Positions 18,026-26,818 of a DNA stretch of 64,000 nucleotides are shown one piece after another. Every line of letters begins with the position of its first letter. The first letter of the stretch is position 1. The notes under the pieces were generated by a model. The model ran no database searches. It was given only the letters and a program-made list of their open reading frames with translations, and was not told the origin of the DNA. The translations under genes and the position numbers were made by a program. Origin of the DNA: Neomegalonema sp. (GTDB lineage: Bacteria; Pseudomonadota; Alphaproteobacteria; Rhodobacterales; Rhodobacteraceae); NCBI RefSeq assembly GCF_028688855.1, contig NZ_JAQTXI010000008.1:99622-163621 (forward strand). The letters are read 5' to 3'.

Positions 18026-18629
18026 ATCTCCGGCGCTCCAGGATCAGGGGATCATAGACCGGGGCCTCGGCGCGGCGACGATCGGGCTCGGGGGCGCTCA
18101 GGGGCGTCGCGGGGGCGATCTTGCCCGCAGCCTCTCGGGCGAGCTGCTGATAGACTCCCGTTCCGCGCCGCTTCCAGTCGATCTCCTCGGCGGAGAGCAT
18201 GCGGATGATCTTCGCCGGAGACCCCGCCAGAAGCGAATTGGGCGGAATCTTCGTCCCGGCCTTCACGAAGGCCATGGCTCCGACGATGCAGTTCTCGCCG
18301 ATCTCGGCCTCGTCCATGATGACGGCGTTCATGCCGATCAGCACGTTGCGCCCGATGTGGCAGCCATGGAGCACTGCTCCATGGCCGATATGGCCCGATT
18401 CCTCGACGATCACATCCTTGCCGGGGAAGGAATGCACCACGCAGGTCTCCTGCACGTTGCAGCCTTCATGGAGGATGATCCGGCCGAAATCCCCGCGCAG
18501 CACCGCGCAGGGACCGACATAGACCGTCGGGCCGATGATCACGTCGCCGATCACCACCGCCTCCGGATGCACGAAGGCGGCGGGATCTATCGCGGGGACG
18601 ATGCCGTCATAGCTGTAGACGCGGCCCAT
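18009..18629 (-). CDS. paaY: PaaY, hexapeptide-repeat gamma-carbonic-anhydrase-like thioesterase
   Basis: 206 residues. A left-handed beta-helix of hexapeptide repeats spans about residues 20-130 (AVVIGDVIIGPTVYVGPCAV, VIVEESGHIGHGAVLHGC, VLIGMNAVIMDEAEIG). The metal-ligand histidines appear in CVVHSF, GHIGHGAVLHG. In paa clusters PaaY is a thioesterase that removes CoA from the blocked cyclic by-product of the pathway. Its start overlaps the paaZ stop (ATG within CATCA on the plus strand), so it is the last gene of the long minus-strand operon. Confidence 0.9.
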   Translation of the reverse strand: MGRVYSYDGIVPAIDPAAFVHPEAVVIGDVIIGPTVYVGPCAVLRGDFGRIILHEGCNVQETCVVHSFPGKDVIVEESGHIGHGAVLHGCHIGRNVLIGMNAVIMDEAEIGENCIVGAMAFVKAGTKIPPNSLLAGSPAKIIRMLSAEEIDWKRRGTGVYQQLAREAAGKIAPATPLSAPEPDRRRAEAPVYDPLILERRRFTERP

Positions 18630-20698
18630 CAGGCTTCCCCGGCGGGCGGCCAGGTCTTGGCGACCATGGTCAGCACGTCATATTGCGCGACGATGGCGCC
18701 TTCCTGATTGGTCACGCGGCAATCCCAGCGGACTTCGCCGTAATCGGCGGTTTCGCGCGGATTGATCTCCTTGCAGGTCAGGCGGACCTGAAGCGTGTCG
18801 CCGAAATAGACCGGCGTCAGGAAGCGCAGGTGATCCACGCCGTAATTGGCCAGCACCGGGCCCGGATTGGGCTCGACGAAGAGTCCCGCTGCGAAGGAGG
18901 CGATCAGATAGCCATGCGCCACCCGGTCGTCGAAGAAGGGATTGGCCTTGGCCGCCTCTTCGTTCATGTGGGCGTAGAAGGTGTCTCCGGTGAATTCGGC
19001 GAAATGCTCGACGTCCTCTTTCGTCACTTCGCGGCTGGCGGTGACGAGCTGGTCGCCGATCTTCAACTCCGCGAGGGATTTGCGGAAAGGATGGACGTCC
19101 TGCGTCGCCTCGGCGCCCTCGATCCAGCGGCCCGTGACCGCCGAGAGCAGACGCGGCGAGCCCTGAACGGCGGTGCGTTGCAGATAATGCTTCACGCCCC
19201 GGATTCCGCCCATCTCCTCGCCGCCGCCCGCGCGTCCCGGCCCGCCATGGACCAGAGGCGCCAGAGGCGAGCCATGGCCCGTCGAGCTTTTCGCCGTCTC
19301 GCGGTCTCCGATCAGCACGCGGCCGTGGAAGGGCGCGACGCCCAGGACCACTTCCGCCGCCACGGCCTTGTCATGGGTGAAGACCGAGGAGACCAGCGAA
19401 CCCTTGCCGAGCTTCGTCAGCTCCACCGCCTCGCCGAGGTCGTCGTAGGGCATCACCGTCGAGACGGGGCCGAAGGCCTCGACGTCATGGACCGCCCTCG
19501 CCGCGAAGGGCTTGTCGGCGTAGAGCAGCACCGGATTGAGGAAGGCGCCCTTCTCCGGATCGCCGGAGGAGAGGCGGACCTCGTCGGGGTTCCCGGCGAC
19601 GATCTCGGCCACGGCCTGAAGCTCGCGGATGCGCGCCCGCACCTCCTCGCGCTGGTCGAAGCTGGCCAGAGGCCCCATGCGGGTGGCCTCCAGATCGGGC
19701 AGGCCCACCGGAGTCTTCGCCAGACGCGCCCCCAGAGCCTCGATCAGCGCCTGAACATGGGCGCGCGGCGCGATCACCCGGCGGATGGCGGTGCATTTCT
19801 GCCCGGCCTTCACGGTCATCTCGCGGGCGACCTCCTTCACGAAGAGGTCGAATTCGGGGGTTCCCGGCGCGGCGTCCGGCCCGAGGATCGAGGCGTTGAG
19901 GCTGTCGGCCTCCATGGTGAAGCGCACCGAATTCGCGACGACGGCCGGATGGGTCTTGAGCTTGCGGCCCGTCCAGGCGGAGCCGGTGAAGGTCACGGCG
20001 TCCTGTTCGGTCACATGGTCGAGGAGATCGCCCACCGAGCCGCAGATGAGTTGCAGCGCGCCTTCCGGCAGCACGCCGCTTTCAATGGCGCGGCGCACCA
20101 CCAGTTCCGTGAGATAGGCCGTCTGGGAGGCGGGCTTGACGATGCAGGGCACGCCCGCCAGCAGGGTGGGGGCGATCTTCTCCAGCATGCCCCAGACAGG
20201 GAAGTTGAAGGCGTTGATGTGCACCGCCACGCCCTGGATCGGCGTGAGGACATGTTGCGCGACGAAGCTGCCGTCCTTCGAGAGGACTTCGACCTCGCCG
20301 TCGGTGAGCAGCCGCGCGTTGGGCAATTCGCGGCGGCCCTTGGAGGCGAAGGTCAGCAGGGTGCCGACGCCGCCCTCGATGTCGACCCAACCGTCGGCGC
20401 GGGTGGCGCCGGTGAGGAAGCTCTCGGCGTAGAACTCCTCCTTGTGCTTCATCAGTTCGAGGCCCAGCGCCTTGAGCATGGCCGCGCGTTCATGGAAGCT
20501 CATGGCGCGCAGCTTCGGCCCGGCCTTGCGGCGTCCATGCTCCAGCGCGGCGGCGAAGTCGACCCCGGTGGAATCGATCACCGCCAGATCCGCGCCGGTG
20601 GCGGCGTCGACCAGGGTCTGGCCTGCGTCGGTTCCGGCCACCCAGGATCCGTAGACATAGCTTTCGAGGCGTCGCGTTTCACGAAGCGGGGCGTTCAT
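18629..20698 (-). CDS. paaZ: PaaZ, bifunctional oxepin-CoA hydrolase / 3-oxo-5,6-dehydrosuberyl-CoA semialdehyde dehydrogenase
   Basis: 689 residues, near the 681 of E. coli PaaZ. Residues 1 to about 520 are an aldehyde dehydrogenase: FTGSAWTG, the catalytic Glu in TMEADSLN and catalytic Cys in GQKCTAIRR. The C-terminal about 150 residues are a MaoC-type hydratase with the D-x4-H active-site motif in [15 protein letters not shown] and the [13 protein letters not shown] helix. The two domains open the oxepin ring and oxidise the resulting semialdehyde. The start at 20698 begins directly at the aldehyde dehydrogenase domain. A longer open frame upstream crosses the gap to the neighbouring gene without homology. 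Confidence 0.95.
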   Translation of the reverse strand: MNAPLRETRRLESYVYGSWVAGTDAGQTLVDAATGADLAVIDSTGVDFAAALEHGRRKAGPKLRAMSFHERAAMLKALGLELMKHKEEFYAESFLTGATRADGWVDIEGGVGTLLTFASKGRRELPNARLLTDGEVEVLSKDGSFVAQHVLTPIQGVAVHINAFNFPVWGMLEKIAPTLLAGVPCIVKPASQTAYLTELVVRRAIESGVLPEGALQLICGSVGDLLDHVTEQDAVTFTGSAWTGRKLKTHPAVVANSVRFTMEADSLNASILGPDAAPGTPEFDLFVKEVAREMTVKAGQKCTAIRRVIAPRAHVQALIEALGARLAKTPVGLPDLEATRMGPLASFDQREEVRARIRELQAVAEIVAGNPDEVRLSSGDPEKGAFLNPVLLYADKPFAARAVHDVEAFGPVSTVMPYDDLGEAVELTKLGKGSLVSSVFTHDKAVAAEVVLGVAPFHGRVLIGDRETAKSSTGHGSPLAPLVHGGPGRAGGGEEMGGIRGVKHYLQRTAVQGSPRLLSAVTGRWIEGAEATQDVHPFRKSLAELKIGDQLVTASREVTKEDVEHFAEFTGDTFYAHMNEEAAKANPFFDDRVAHGYLIASFAAGLFVEPNPGPVLANYGVDHLRFLTPVYFGDTLQVRLTCKEINPRETADYGEVRWDCRVTNQEGAIVAQYDVLTMVAKTWPPAGEA

Positions 20699-20762
20699 GG
20701 CGTTTCCTTCGCTGGATTTTTCCGCGCCGGGCTGGAGATTCCCCCTCCGCCCGGCGACTCCT

Positions 20763-21515
20763 TCAGAGGCCGAGCGGGGCCAGACGCTCGGAGACGAGGC
20801 CTTCCCAACGGGCGAGAAGCTCTTCGTTGGGCGCATGGCGCAGGCCGAACTTGCGGAGCGTGGCGTAACGCTCCGAGCCCGCCGCCCCGAAGCCCGCCGC
20901 CGCCCGCGGACGCCAGTAGGCGAGGGAGGCCAGAGCTTCGGCCTTCCCCTCCGGCGAGGAGACGACGCGCTCCAGGCCTTCGAGCCCGAGCTCGGCGTGG
21001 CGCGCCTCGCGGGGGGCGATCTCGCGGAAGACCTCCGCCAGGGGGGCGTAGGACAGGCGGGTGAGCTCGGTCATCTGGATCCCCGTCGCGAGGCCCTGAA
21101 GCACGTTCATGACCACCGCGTCGGTCCAGCCTTCGAGCGGGTAATGGAACACCGAAAGCCGCATGTCTCCGGCCCGGCGGGTCGCCCCGAGGTCGGCTTC
21201 GCGCGGAACCCGCGCCGCCCAGTCATGCTGCGACTGATAGCGGCGGGTGTCCGTGCCGAAGCCGCCCATGACGTCGAGCACGCGTTCGGCGTGATCGGCC
21301 TTCTCCAGGGTGATCCGGCTGGCGGCGATGCGCTCCTTGATCCCGGGGGCGAAGTTGATCGACAGGGCGAAGCCCGCCGAAGCGGCCAGCTCGCTGTCGA
21401 CGAAGCTGGACATCAGCCGCATCAGCTCGCCGCGATAGCGGGCCGGGACGTTGCCGGGCGCGGTCAGGACGCCGCCCTGCGCGAGGTAGTCCTCGATCTT
21501 CATCACGTCGGACAT
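20763..21515 (-). CDS. PaaA/PaaC-family ferritin-like protein of unknown role in the paa operon
   Basis: 250 residues, from the ATG at 21515 (GAGGGG six bases upstream). A second ATG at 21536 would overlap paaE and has a poorer ribosome site. Helical and related by sequence style to the PaaA/PaaC family. In a di-iron four-helix bundle one expects Glu, EXXH, Glu, EXXH. Here the second EXXH is intact (E170-A-R-H173, in PREARHAELG) but the first reads KADH (K72 to H75 in LEKADHAERV), so a metal ligand seems lost or shifted. It sits between paaE and paaZ, in step with the operon. It might be a structural or electron-transfer partner of the epoxidase, or a distinct oxygenase. Function is unknown. 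Confidence 0.75.
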   Translation of the reverse strand: MSDVMKIEDYLAQGGVLTAPGNVPARYRGELMRLMSSFVDSELAASAGFALSINFAPGIKERIAASRITLEKADHAERVLDVMGGFGTDTRRYQSQHDWAARVPREADLGATRRAGDMRLSVFHYPLEGWTDAVVMNVLQGLATGIQMTELTRLSYAPLAEVFREIAPREARHAELGLEGLERVVSSPEGKAEALASLAYWRPRAAAGFGAAGSERYATLRKFGLRHAPNEELLARWEGLVSERLAPLGL

Positions 21516-21525
21516 GGCTTTCCCC

Positions 21526-22602
21526 TCACTCGTCATAGGTGACGACGATGCGGTCCGTCAGCGGCGTCGCCTGACAGGACAGCACGTAGCCCGCGCGCAC
21601 TTCGTAATCTTCGAGCGCGTGGTTGACCGCCATTTCGGCTTCGCCCTCGATCACCTTGCAGCGGCAGGTCGAGCAGACTCCGGCCTTGCAGGAATAGGGG
21701 GCGTCCATCTTCGCCTCGATGGCGGCGTCGAGGATGGTCTGACCCGTGCGGGGCATGGCGAAGCTGCGCGTGGCGCCGTCGAGCGTCACGGTGGCCTCGA
21801 CGCCCGTTCCCGGCGCGATGGCGGTCTTGGAGACCGCCTTCGCTCTGGCCCTTCCGGGCTGTCCGCTGGCGAAGAGCTCGAACTTGATCTGGTCGTCGCG
21901 CAGGCCATGGTCGCGCAGGCTGGCGGCGATGGCGAGCATCATGGGCTCGGGGCCGCAGATGTAGGCCGTGTCGACCGCCTTCGCGTCGAGCCAGTGGGCG
22001 AAGAGGCCCTTCATCTTCTCGGCGTCGACGCGGCCGGTGAAGAGGTCGATCTCCTGGCCCTCCTGCTCCAGCACGTGGATCACCGAGAAGCGCCCGAGAT
22101 GGAGATTCTTCAGATCCTCCAGCTCCTCGCGGAACATGATCGAATTGATCTGGCGGTTCGAATAGACCAGCGTGAAGCGGCTTTTCGGCTCATGGGCCAG
22201 CACGGTCTTGATGATCGAGAGCAGCGGCGTGATCCCCGAGCCGCCCGCGAAGCCCAGATAGCCCTTCTCGGCTTCGGGATCGAGGGGGGTGAAGAACTTG
22301 CCCATGGGAGGCATGGCCTCGATCACGTCGCCGGGGGCGAGGTTCTCGTTGGCCCAGGTGCTGAAGGCGCCGCCCTCCACGCGCTTGACGCCGACCTGAA
22401 GGAATCCCTCGTCGCGTCCGGCGCAGATGGAGTAGGAGCGGCGCAGCTCCTCGCCGTCGAAATCGCGGCGGAAGGTGAGATACTGCCCCTGGGTGAAGTC
22501 GAAGAGCGCCTTGTCTTCGTCGCGGGGCCTGAGCGTGACGACCACGGCGTCGCGGGTTTCGCGGCGCACGTCCGTGACCCGGAGAGGATGGAAGCGTGCC
22601 AT
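21526..22602 (-). CDS. paaE: PaaE, reductase of the phenylacetyl-CoA epoxidase
   Basis: 358 residues in the usual order: FAD-binding beta-barrel (RRSYSICAG), NAD-binding domain (GGSGITPLLSIIKTVL) and a C-terminal plant-type [2Fe-2S] ferredoxin with the cysteine cluster CKAGVCSTCRCKV and a distal Cys near LSCQATPL. It passes electrons from NADPH to the PaaA di-iron centre. It follows paaD after a 100-base gap, larger than other gaps of the operon, that holds a small hairpin. Confidence 0.95.
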   Translation of the reverse strand: MARFHPLRVTDVRRETRDAVVVTLRPRDEDKALFDFTQGQYLTFRRDFDGEELRRSYSICAGRDEGFLQVGVKRVEGGAFSTWANENLAPGDVIEAMPPMGKFFTPLDPEAEKGYLGFAGGSGITPLLSIIKTVLAHEPKSRFTLVYSNRQINSIMFREELEDLKNLHLGRFSVIHVLEQEGQEIDLFTGRVDAEKMKGLFAHWLDAKAVDTAYICGPEPMMLAIAASLRDHGLRDDQIKFELFASGQPGRARAKAVSKTAIAPGTGVEATVTLDGATRSFAMPRTGQTILDAAIEAKMDAPYSCKAGVCSTCRCKVIEGEAEMAVNHALEDYEVRAGYVLSCQATPLTDRIVVTYDE

Positions 22603-22638
22603 TGGGTGTCCTCGGCATCCTGAAGCGCGATCCGGTCC

Positions 22639-22654
22639 GGAGCCCTGAGGCTCC
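22639..22654 (-). repeat. small hairpin between paaD and paaE
   Basis: GGAGCC (22639-22644), loop CTGA, GGCTCC (22649-22654): a perfect 6-bp stem in the 100-base gap. It could protect the paaABCD transcript or fine-tune paaE. No U-run is visible. Confidence 0.4.
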
Positions 22655-22702
22655 CGGAGGCGTCGCGCGATGATCCTGAAAGCTGGAGCGGCGCAGGGCG
22701 CT

Positions 22703-23230
22703 CTAGATGCACTTGAAATAATCGAAGGGTTCGAGGCAGTCCTTGCAGCGATAGCTCGCCTTGCAGGGCGTCGAGCCGAACTGGCTGACCTTCCCCGTGT
22801 TCGTCGAGCCGCAGCGCGGACAGGCGACCGCGAAATTCGCGCCGCCCGCGGTCAGCCGCGAGATCCGGCCCGCCAGACGTCCGTCGGCGGCGGTGCCGTC
22901 GATGGGCGGGGCCACGCCGTAGGCCCGGAGCTTCTCGCGGCCTTCCTCGGTGAGCCAGTCGGTGGTCCAGGGCGGCGAGAGGCGGCGTTCGAGGCGCAGC
23001 TTCTCGATTCCCCGGTCCCGCAGGGCCTTTTCAATGTCGAGATTGATGATCGTGGTGGCCGGACAGCCCGAATAGGTGGGCGTCACCGTCACGACGAGCG
23101 TGTCCTCGCGCCATTCGACCCCCCGGATGATCCCCAGATCCGTCAGGCTGATGACGGGGATCTCGGGATCGGGCACCTCGGAGAGCCAGCGCCAGATCTC
23201 CGGAATCTCGGGATGCGGCGTCTTCTCCAT
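22703..23230 (-). CDS. paaD: PaaD, assembly factor of the phenylacetyl-CoA epoxidase
   Basis: 175 residues from ATG 23230. The N-terminal part is a DUF59/MIP18-like domain (EVPDPEIPVISLTDLGIIRGVEW, then SGCPATTIINLDIEKAL). The C-terminal tail has the zinc-type cysteines CPRCGS and CKASYRCKDCLEPF. PaaD is needed for assembly or maturation of the iron centres of the PaaABCE complex. The gene lies five bases downstream of paaC. Earlier in-frame codons belong only to the paaC region. Confidence 0.95.
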   Translation of the reverse strand: MEKTPHPEIPEIWRWLSEVPDPEIPVISLTDLGIIRGVEWREDTLVVTVTPTYSGCPATTIINLDIEKALRDRGIEKLRLERRLSPPWTTDWLTEEGREKLRAYGVAPPIDGTAADGRLAGRISRLTAGGANFAVACPRCGSTNTGKVSQFGSTPCKASYRCKDCLEPFDYFKCI

Positions 23231-23235
23231 GGCGG

Positions 23236-24030
23236 TCACCAGACCGCGCCGGGATAGGCGCGCTGGAGGAACTGCATCTCGGCGAGGATGTAGCCCAGAT
23301 GTTCGGAGTGGACGCCGCGCTTGCCGCCCTTGTGCTGCCAGACCTCGCCGGGATGGGCGAGCGTCGCCTCCTCCAGAACCGCCGAGACGGTGCTGTCCCA
23401 CCCGGCCTTGAGCGAGGAGGGCAGGGGCGCGATTCCCGCCGCCGCCATGGCCTGATCCACGGCGTCGTCCGTGAAGAGCTCGCCGGTGTAGGGGAAGAGC
23501 GCCTTGAGGGCCTTCTCCATGCGGGCGCGGCTCTCCGCGGAGCCGTCGCCGAGCCGGATCACCAGATCGGCGGAGCGCTCCAGATGATAGGCGACCTCCT
23601 TCTCCGCCTTGGCGGCGATCTCGGCCACGCGCGGATCGGAGGAGGACTTCAGCTTGCGCAGGATCTCCATGTGCCAGGCGTCGAAGAGGAACTGCCTCAT
23701 GAGGGTCTGGCCGAAATCGACGTTGGGGCGTTCGACGAGCAGCGCGTTGCGGAAGGCGCCGGCGTCGCGCAGATAGGCGATCTGGTCGGCCGTGCGGCCC
23801 TTCCCCTCGACCTCGGCGGCGAGGCCCAGCCAGAACTGACATTGCCCGATCAGGTCGAGGGCCTGATTGGCCAGGGCGATGTCTTCTTCGAGCGCGGGAG
23901 AATGTCCGCACCATTCGGAGGCCCGATGTCCGAGGATCAGGCAGTTGTCGCCCATGCGCTGGAGCCAGTCCACGAAGGCGTCCCGGTGGGCGGAGGGCTC
24001 TGCGGCGGGATCTTGCGTCCGGGTCGTCAT
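23236..24030 (-). CDS. paaC: PaaC, structural subunit of the phenylacetyl-CoA epoxidase
   Basis: 264 residues from ATG 24030, sharing one base with the paaB stop. A helical ferritin-like protein with DNCLILGHRASEWCGHSPALEEDIALANQALDLIGQ at the N-terminus (in parts) and LFDAWHMEILRKLK and KEVAYHLERSADLVIRLGDG later. The di-iron ligands of PaaA are replaced here, as in other PaaC proteins. PaaC pairs with PaaA to form the core of the epoxidase. Confidence 0.95.
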   Translation of the reverse strand: MTTRTQDPAAEPSAHRDAFVDWLQRMGDNCLILGHRASEWCGHSPALEEDIALANQALDLIGQCQFWLGLAAEVEGKGRTADQIAYLRDAGAFRNALLVERPNVDFGQTLMRQFLFDAWHMEILRKLKSSSDPRVAEIAAKAEKEVAYHLERSADLVIRLGDGSAESRARMEKALKALFPYTGELFTDDAVDQAMAAAGIAPLPSSLKAGWDSTVSAVLEEATLAHPGEVWQHKGGKRGVHSEHLGYILAEMQFLQRAYPGAVW

Positions 24031-24314
24031 CACATGTGCCCCACTTCGTCGGGGATGTCGAAGAAGGTCGGGTGCCGGTAGACCTTCGAATTCGAGGGCT
24101 CGAAGAGCGGGCCCTTCTCCGAGGGGGAGGAGGCCACGATGTCGTTGGACTTCACCGCCCAGATGGAGACGCCTTCGTTGCGGCGCGTGTAGACGTCGCG
24201 GGCGTTGCGGATCGCCATTTCGGCGTCGGGGGCGTGCAGGCTCCCGACATGGCGATGGTTCAGGCCGTGCTGGCCGCGGATGAAGATCTCCCACAGGGGC
24301 CATTCGCTGGACAT
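24030..24314 (-). CDS. paaB: PaaB, small subunit of the phenylacetyl-CoA epoxidase
   Basis: 94 residues, the normal size. Family segments are PLWEIFIRGQHGLNHRHVGSL (in parts), DAEMAIRNARDVYTRRNEG and SIWAVKSNDIVAS. PaaB bridges PaaAC units in the complex. It lies 107 bases downstream of paaA, and its stop overlaps the paaC start. Confidence 0.96.
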   Translation of the reverse strand: MSSEWPLWEIFIRGQHGLNHRHVGSLHAPDAEMAIRNARDVYTRRNEGVSIWAVKSNDIVASSPSEKGPLFEPSNSKVYRHPTFFDIPDEVGHM

Positions 24315-24421
24315 GTCTGGCTTCCTCCCGAAGCTGGATGCGCGTCTGGGGTCGGGCGCGTCGAGCCGCGCCCGTGACTGGTCGTGAAGATCGGGGCCTG
24401 TTCAGGCGCGCCCGGCGCGGA

Positions 24422-25420
24422 TCACTCTGCGGCGAGCCGGAGCGCGGCGCGGCGCTCCTCCTGCTTTCCGGCGTGGGCCATGAGGCCGTCGCGGAACCAG
24501 GCGCCGTCGTCCCAGGCCTTGACGCGGGCGCCGAGGCGCTCGGCGTTGCAGGGCCCGTTTCCGGCGATCACCTCGAAGAACTCCGCCCAGTCGGGCTCGC
24601 TGAAGTCATGGCCGCCCTTCTCCTCGTTCCACCTGAGGTTTTCGTCCGGGACGGTCAGACCCAGGTATTTCGCCTGAGGGACGGTCTGGTCGACGAACTT
24701 CTGACGCAGCTCGTCGTTGGTGTTCATCTTGATCTTCCAGGCCATGGACTGCGCCGAATGCACCGAGTCCTTGTCCGAGGGGCCGAACATCATCAGCGAG
24801 GGATACCAGAAGCGGTTCAGGGCGTCCTGAGCCATGGCCTTCTGTTCGGGGGTTCCGGCGCACATCTTCATCATGATGTCGTAGCCCTGCCGCTGATGGA
24901 AGGATTCCTCCTTGCAGATGCGGATCATGGCGCGGCTGTAGGGGCCGTAGGAGGTGCGCTGCAAGGGCACCTGGTTCATGATCGCGGCGCCGTCCACCAG
25001 CCAGCCCACCGCGCCCATGTCGGCCCAGGTGAGGGTCGGGTAGTTGAAGATGGAGGAATATTTCATCTTCCCCGAATGGAGCATCTCCATCAGCTCGTCG
25101 CGGGAGACGCCGAGGGTCTCGGCCGCCGAATAGAGATAGAGCCCGTGTCCGGCTTCGTCCTGCACCTTGGCGAGCAGGATGGCCTTGCGCTCCAGCGTGG
25201 GGGCGCGGGTGATCCAGTTGCCTTCCGGCAGCTGGCCGACGATCTCGGAATGGGCGTGCTGGCCCATCTGGCGGATGAGGGTCTTGCGGTAGCCTTCGGG
25301 CATCCATTCCTTCGGCTCGATCTTCTCGCCGCGGTCGATGCGCTCCTGGAAGGCGATCTCCCGAGGGGTCATCTCGGCGCGGGACTTCCCGCCTTCGGAC
25401 TGCACGAGCTGAGCATACAT
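24422..25420 (-). CDS. paaA: PaaA, catalytic di-iron subunit of the phenylacetyl-CoA epoxidase
   Basis: 332 residues from ATG 25420. Both di-iron motifs are visible: E89-A-G-H92 in [14 protein letters not shown] and E172-S-F-H175 in [14 protein letters not shown]. It binds phenylacetyl-CoA and inserts one oxygen atom to form the ring-1,2-epoxide, using electrons from PaaE. The frame stays open upstream through the thiolase gene, but the start is fixed by homology ([11 protein letters not shown]) and by a 29-base gap to the thiolase. Confidence 0.96.
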   Translation of the reverse strand: MYAQLVQSEGGKSRAEMTPREIAFQERIDRGEKIEPKEWMPEGYRKTLIRQMGQHAHSEIVGQLPEGNWITRAPTLERKAILLAKVQDEAGHGLYLYSAAETLGVSRDELMEMLHSGKMKYSSIFNYPTLTWADMGAVGWLVDGAAIMNQVPLQRTSYGPYSRAMIRICKEESFHQRQGYDIMMKMCAGTPEQKAMAQDALNRFWYPSLMMFGPSDKDSVHSAQSMAWKIKMNTNDELRQKFVDQTVPQAKYLGLTVPDENLRWNEEKGGHDFSEPDWAEFFEVIAGNGPCNAERLGARVKAWDDGAWFRDGLMAHAGKQEERRAALRLAAE

Positions 25421-25449
25421 GGCTGGCCTCTCCCTGTGATCTCCGGATT

Positions 25450-26655
25450 TCAGACGCGTTCGATGATCAGCGCGATTCCCTGGCCGACTCCGATGCACAT
25501 CGTGCAGAGCGCGTAGCGCCCGCCCTTGCGCTGAAGCTGACCGGTCGCGGTCGTCACGAGCCGGGCGCCCGACATCCCGAGCGGATGGCCGATGGCGATG
25601 GCGCCGCCATTGGGGTTCACGCGGGGATCGTCGTCCGCCAGACCCAGTTCGCGCAGCACGGCCAGGCCCTGCGACGCGAAGGCTTCGTTCAGTTCTATCA
25701 CATCCATCTGGTCGAGCGTCAGGCCCGCCTTCGCCAGAACCTTGCGCGTGGCGGGAGCGGGGCCGATTCCCATGATCCGGGGCTCCACGCCCGCCGCCGC
25801 CATGGCGACGACGCGGGCTCTGGGCGTCAGGCCCTGAGCCCTGGCGGCCGCCTCCGAGAGGATCGCCAGAGCCGCCGCGCCGTCGTTCACGCCCGAGGCG
25901 TTGCCCGCCGTGACGCTCAGGTCGGGGCCGTTGACGCCCTTGAGCTTCGCGAGCTGCTCTGCGGTGGTTCCGGGGCGCGGATGTTCGTCCGCGTCGAAGA
26001 CGACGGGATCGCCCTTCTTCTGGGGGATGGCCACCGGCACGATCTCGTCCCGGAAGACGCCCGCCGCCTGGGCCGCCGCCCAGCGCGCCTGGGAGCGCGC
26101 CGCGAAGGCGTCCTGATCGGCGCGCGAGACGCCGAAATCGGCGGCGACGTTGTCGGCGGTCTGGGGCATGCTGTCCACGCCGAAGGCCTTCTTCATCGCC
26201 GGATTGACGAAGCGCCAGCCGATGGTCGTGTCGTGGATCGCGCTGGAGCGCGAGAAGGCGCTCTCGGCCTTGGGAACCACGAAGGGCGCGCGGCTCATGC
26301 TCTCGACGCCGCCCGCGATCACGAAGTCGCAGTCGCCCGCCCTGATCGCCCGCGCGGCCATGCCCACGGCGTCCATGCCCGAGCCGCAGAGCCGGTTGAC
26401 CGTGGTCCCCGGAACCCCGACCGGCATCCCCGCCAGCAGAACCGCCATGCGGGCCACGTTGCGGTTGTCCTCTCCGGCCTGATTGGCGCATCCGAAGATG
26501 AGGTCGTCGACGGCGGACCAGTCCACGCCGGGATTGCGCGCCATCAGCGCCTTGAGCGGAAGAGCCGCCAGATCGTCGGCGCGCACCTGGGCCAGAGCCC
26601 CGCCATAGCGCCCCACGGGCGTCCTCACCGCGTCGCAGATGAACGCTTCGGACAT
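25450..26655 (-). CDS. paaJ: 3-oxoadipyl-CoA/3-oxo-5,6-dehydrosuberyl-CoA thiolase (PaaJ/PcaF)
   Basis: 401 residues. The active-site Cys is in [14 protein letters not shown], the catalytic His in [13 protein letters not shown], and the second Cys in [30 protein letters not shown] is the PcaF/PaaJ-type N-terminus. It cleaves both C8 and C6 beta-ketoacyl-CoA intermediates to give acetyl-CoA and succinyl-CoA. It is the first gene of the nine-gene minus-strand operon, immediately downstream of the operator at 26706-26723. Confidence 0.93.
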   Translation of the reverse strand: MSEAFICDAVRTPVGRYGGALAQVRADDLAALPLKALMARNPGVDWSAVDDLIFGCANQAGEDNRNVARMAVLLAGMPVGVPGTTVNRLCGSGMDAVGMAARAIRAGDCDFVIAGGVESMSRAPFVVPKAESAFSRSSAIHDTTIGWRFVNPAMKKAFGVDSMPQTADNVAADFGVSRADQDAFAARSQARWAAAQAAGVFRDEIVPVAIPQKKGDPVVFDADEHPRPGTTAEQLAKLKGVNGPDLSVTAGNASGVNDGAAALAILSEAAARAQGLTPRARVVAMAAAGVEPRIMGIGPAPATRKVLAKAGLTLDQMDVIELNEAFASQGLAVLRELGLADDDPRVNPNGGAIAIGHPLGMSGARLVTTATGQLQRKGGRYALCTMCIGVGQGIALIIERV

Positions 26656-26690
26656 TCGAGCCTCCCCCCTGTCTTCTTGCGGCGAACGAG

Positions 26691-26771
26691 TGATTCTCTG
26701 AATTCACCGACCGATTGGTCAATTTATATCATGGAGATATTACAGTTGGAATGATTATTTTTGATTCTCTG
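26691..26771 (-). promoter_or_regulatory. paaJ promoter region with TGATTCTCTG direct repeats
   Basis: The decamer TGATTCTCTG occurs at 26691-26700 and again, same orientation, at 26762-26771. Between them lies an AT-rich stretch with TATAAA readable on the minus strand next to the PaaR-like site. From memory, the E. coli PaaX operator contains a TGATTC core, so these repeats could bind the PaaX homologue encoded just upstream. The match beyond the core is weak. Confidence 0.5.
26706..26723 (-). promoter_or_regulatory. predicted PaaR operator before paaJ
   Basis: ACCGACCGATTGGTCAAT contains the dyad GACC-N4-GGTC. It matches the reverse complement of the site before paaG at 16 of 18 bases. 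It lies 51 bases before the paaJ start and just after a TATAAA element on the minus strand, a position where a bound repressor would block transcription. Confidence 0.7.
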
Positions 26772-26818
26772 TAATGTGTTGCGGCGCAGCAAGGCCCGGA
26801 TCCGCCGGGGGCGGCGGC

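Noticed and set aside
18683..21064. 793-residue plus-strand open frame opposite paaZ and the PaaA/PaaC-like gene
   Set aside because: Overlaps two supported genes over its whole length and has no family features.
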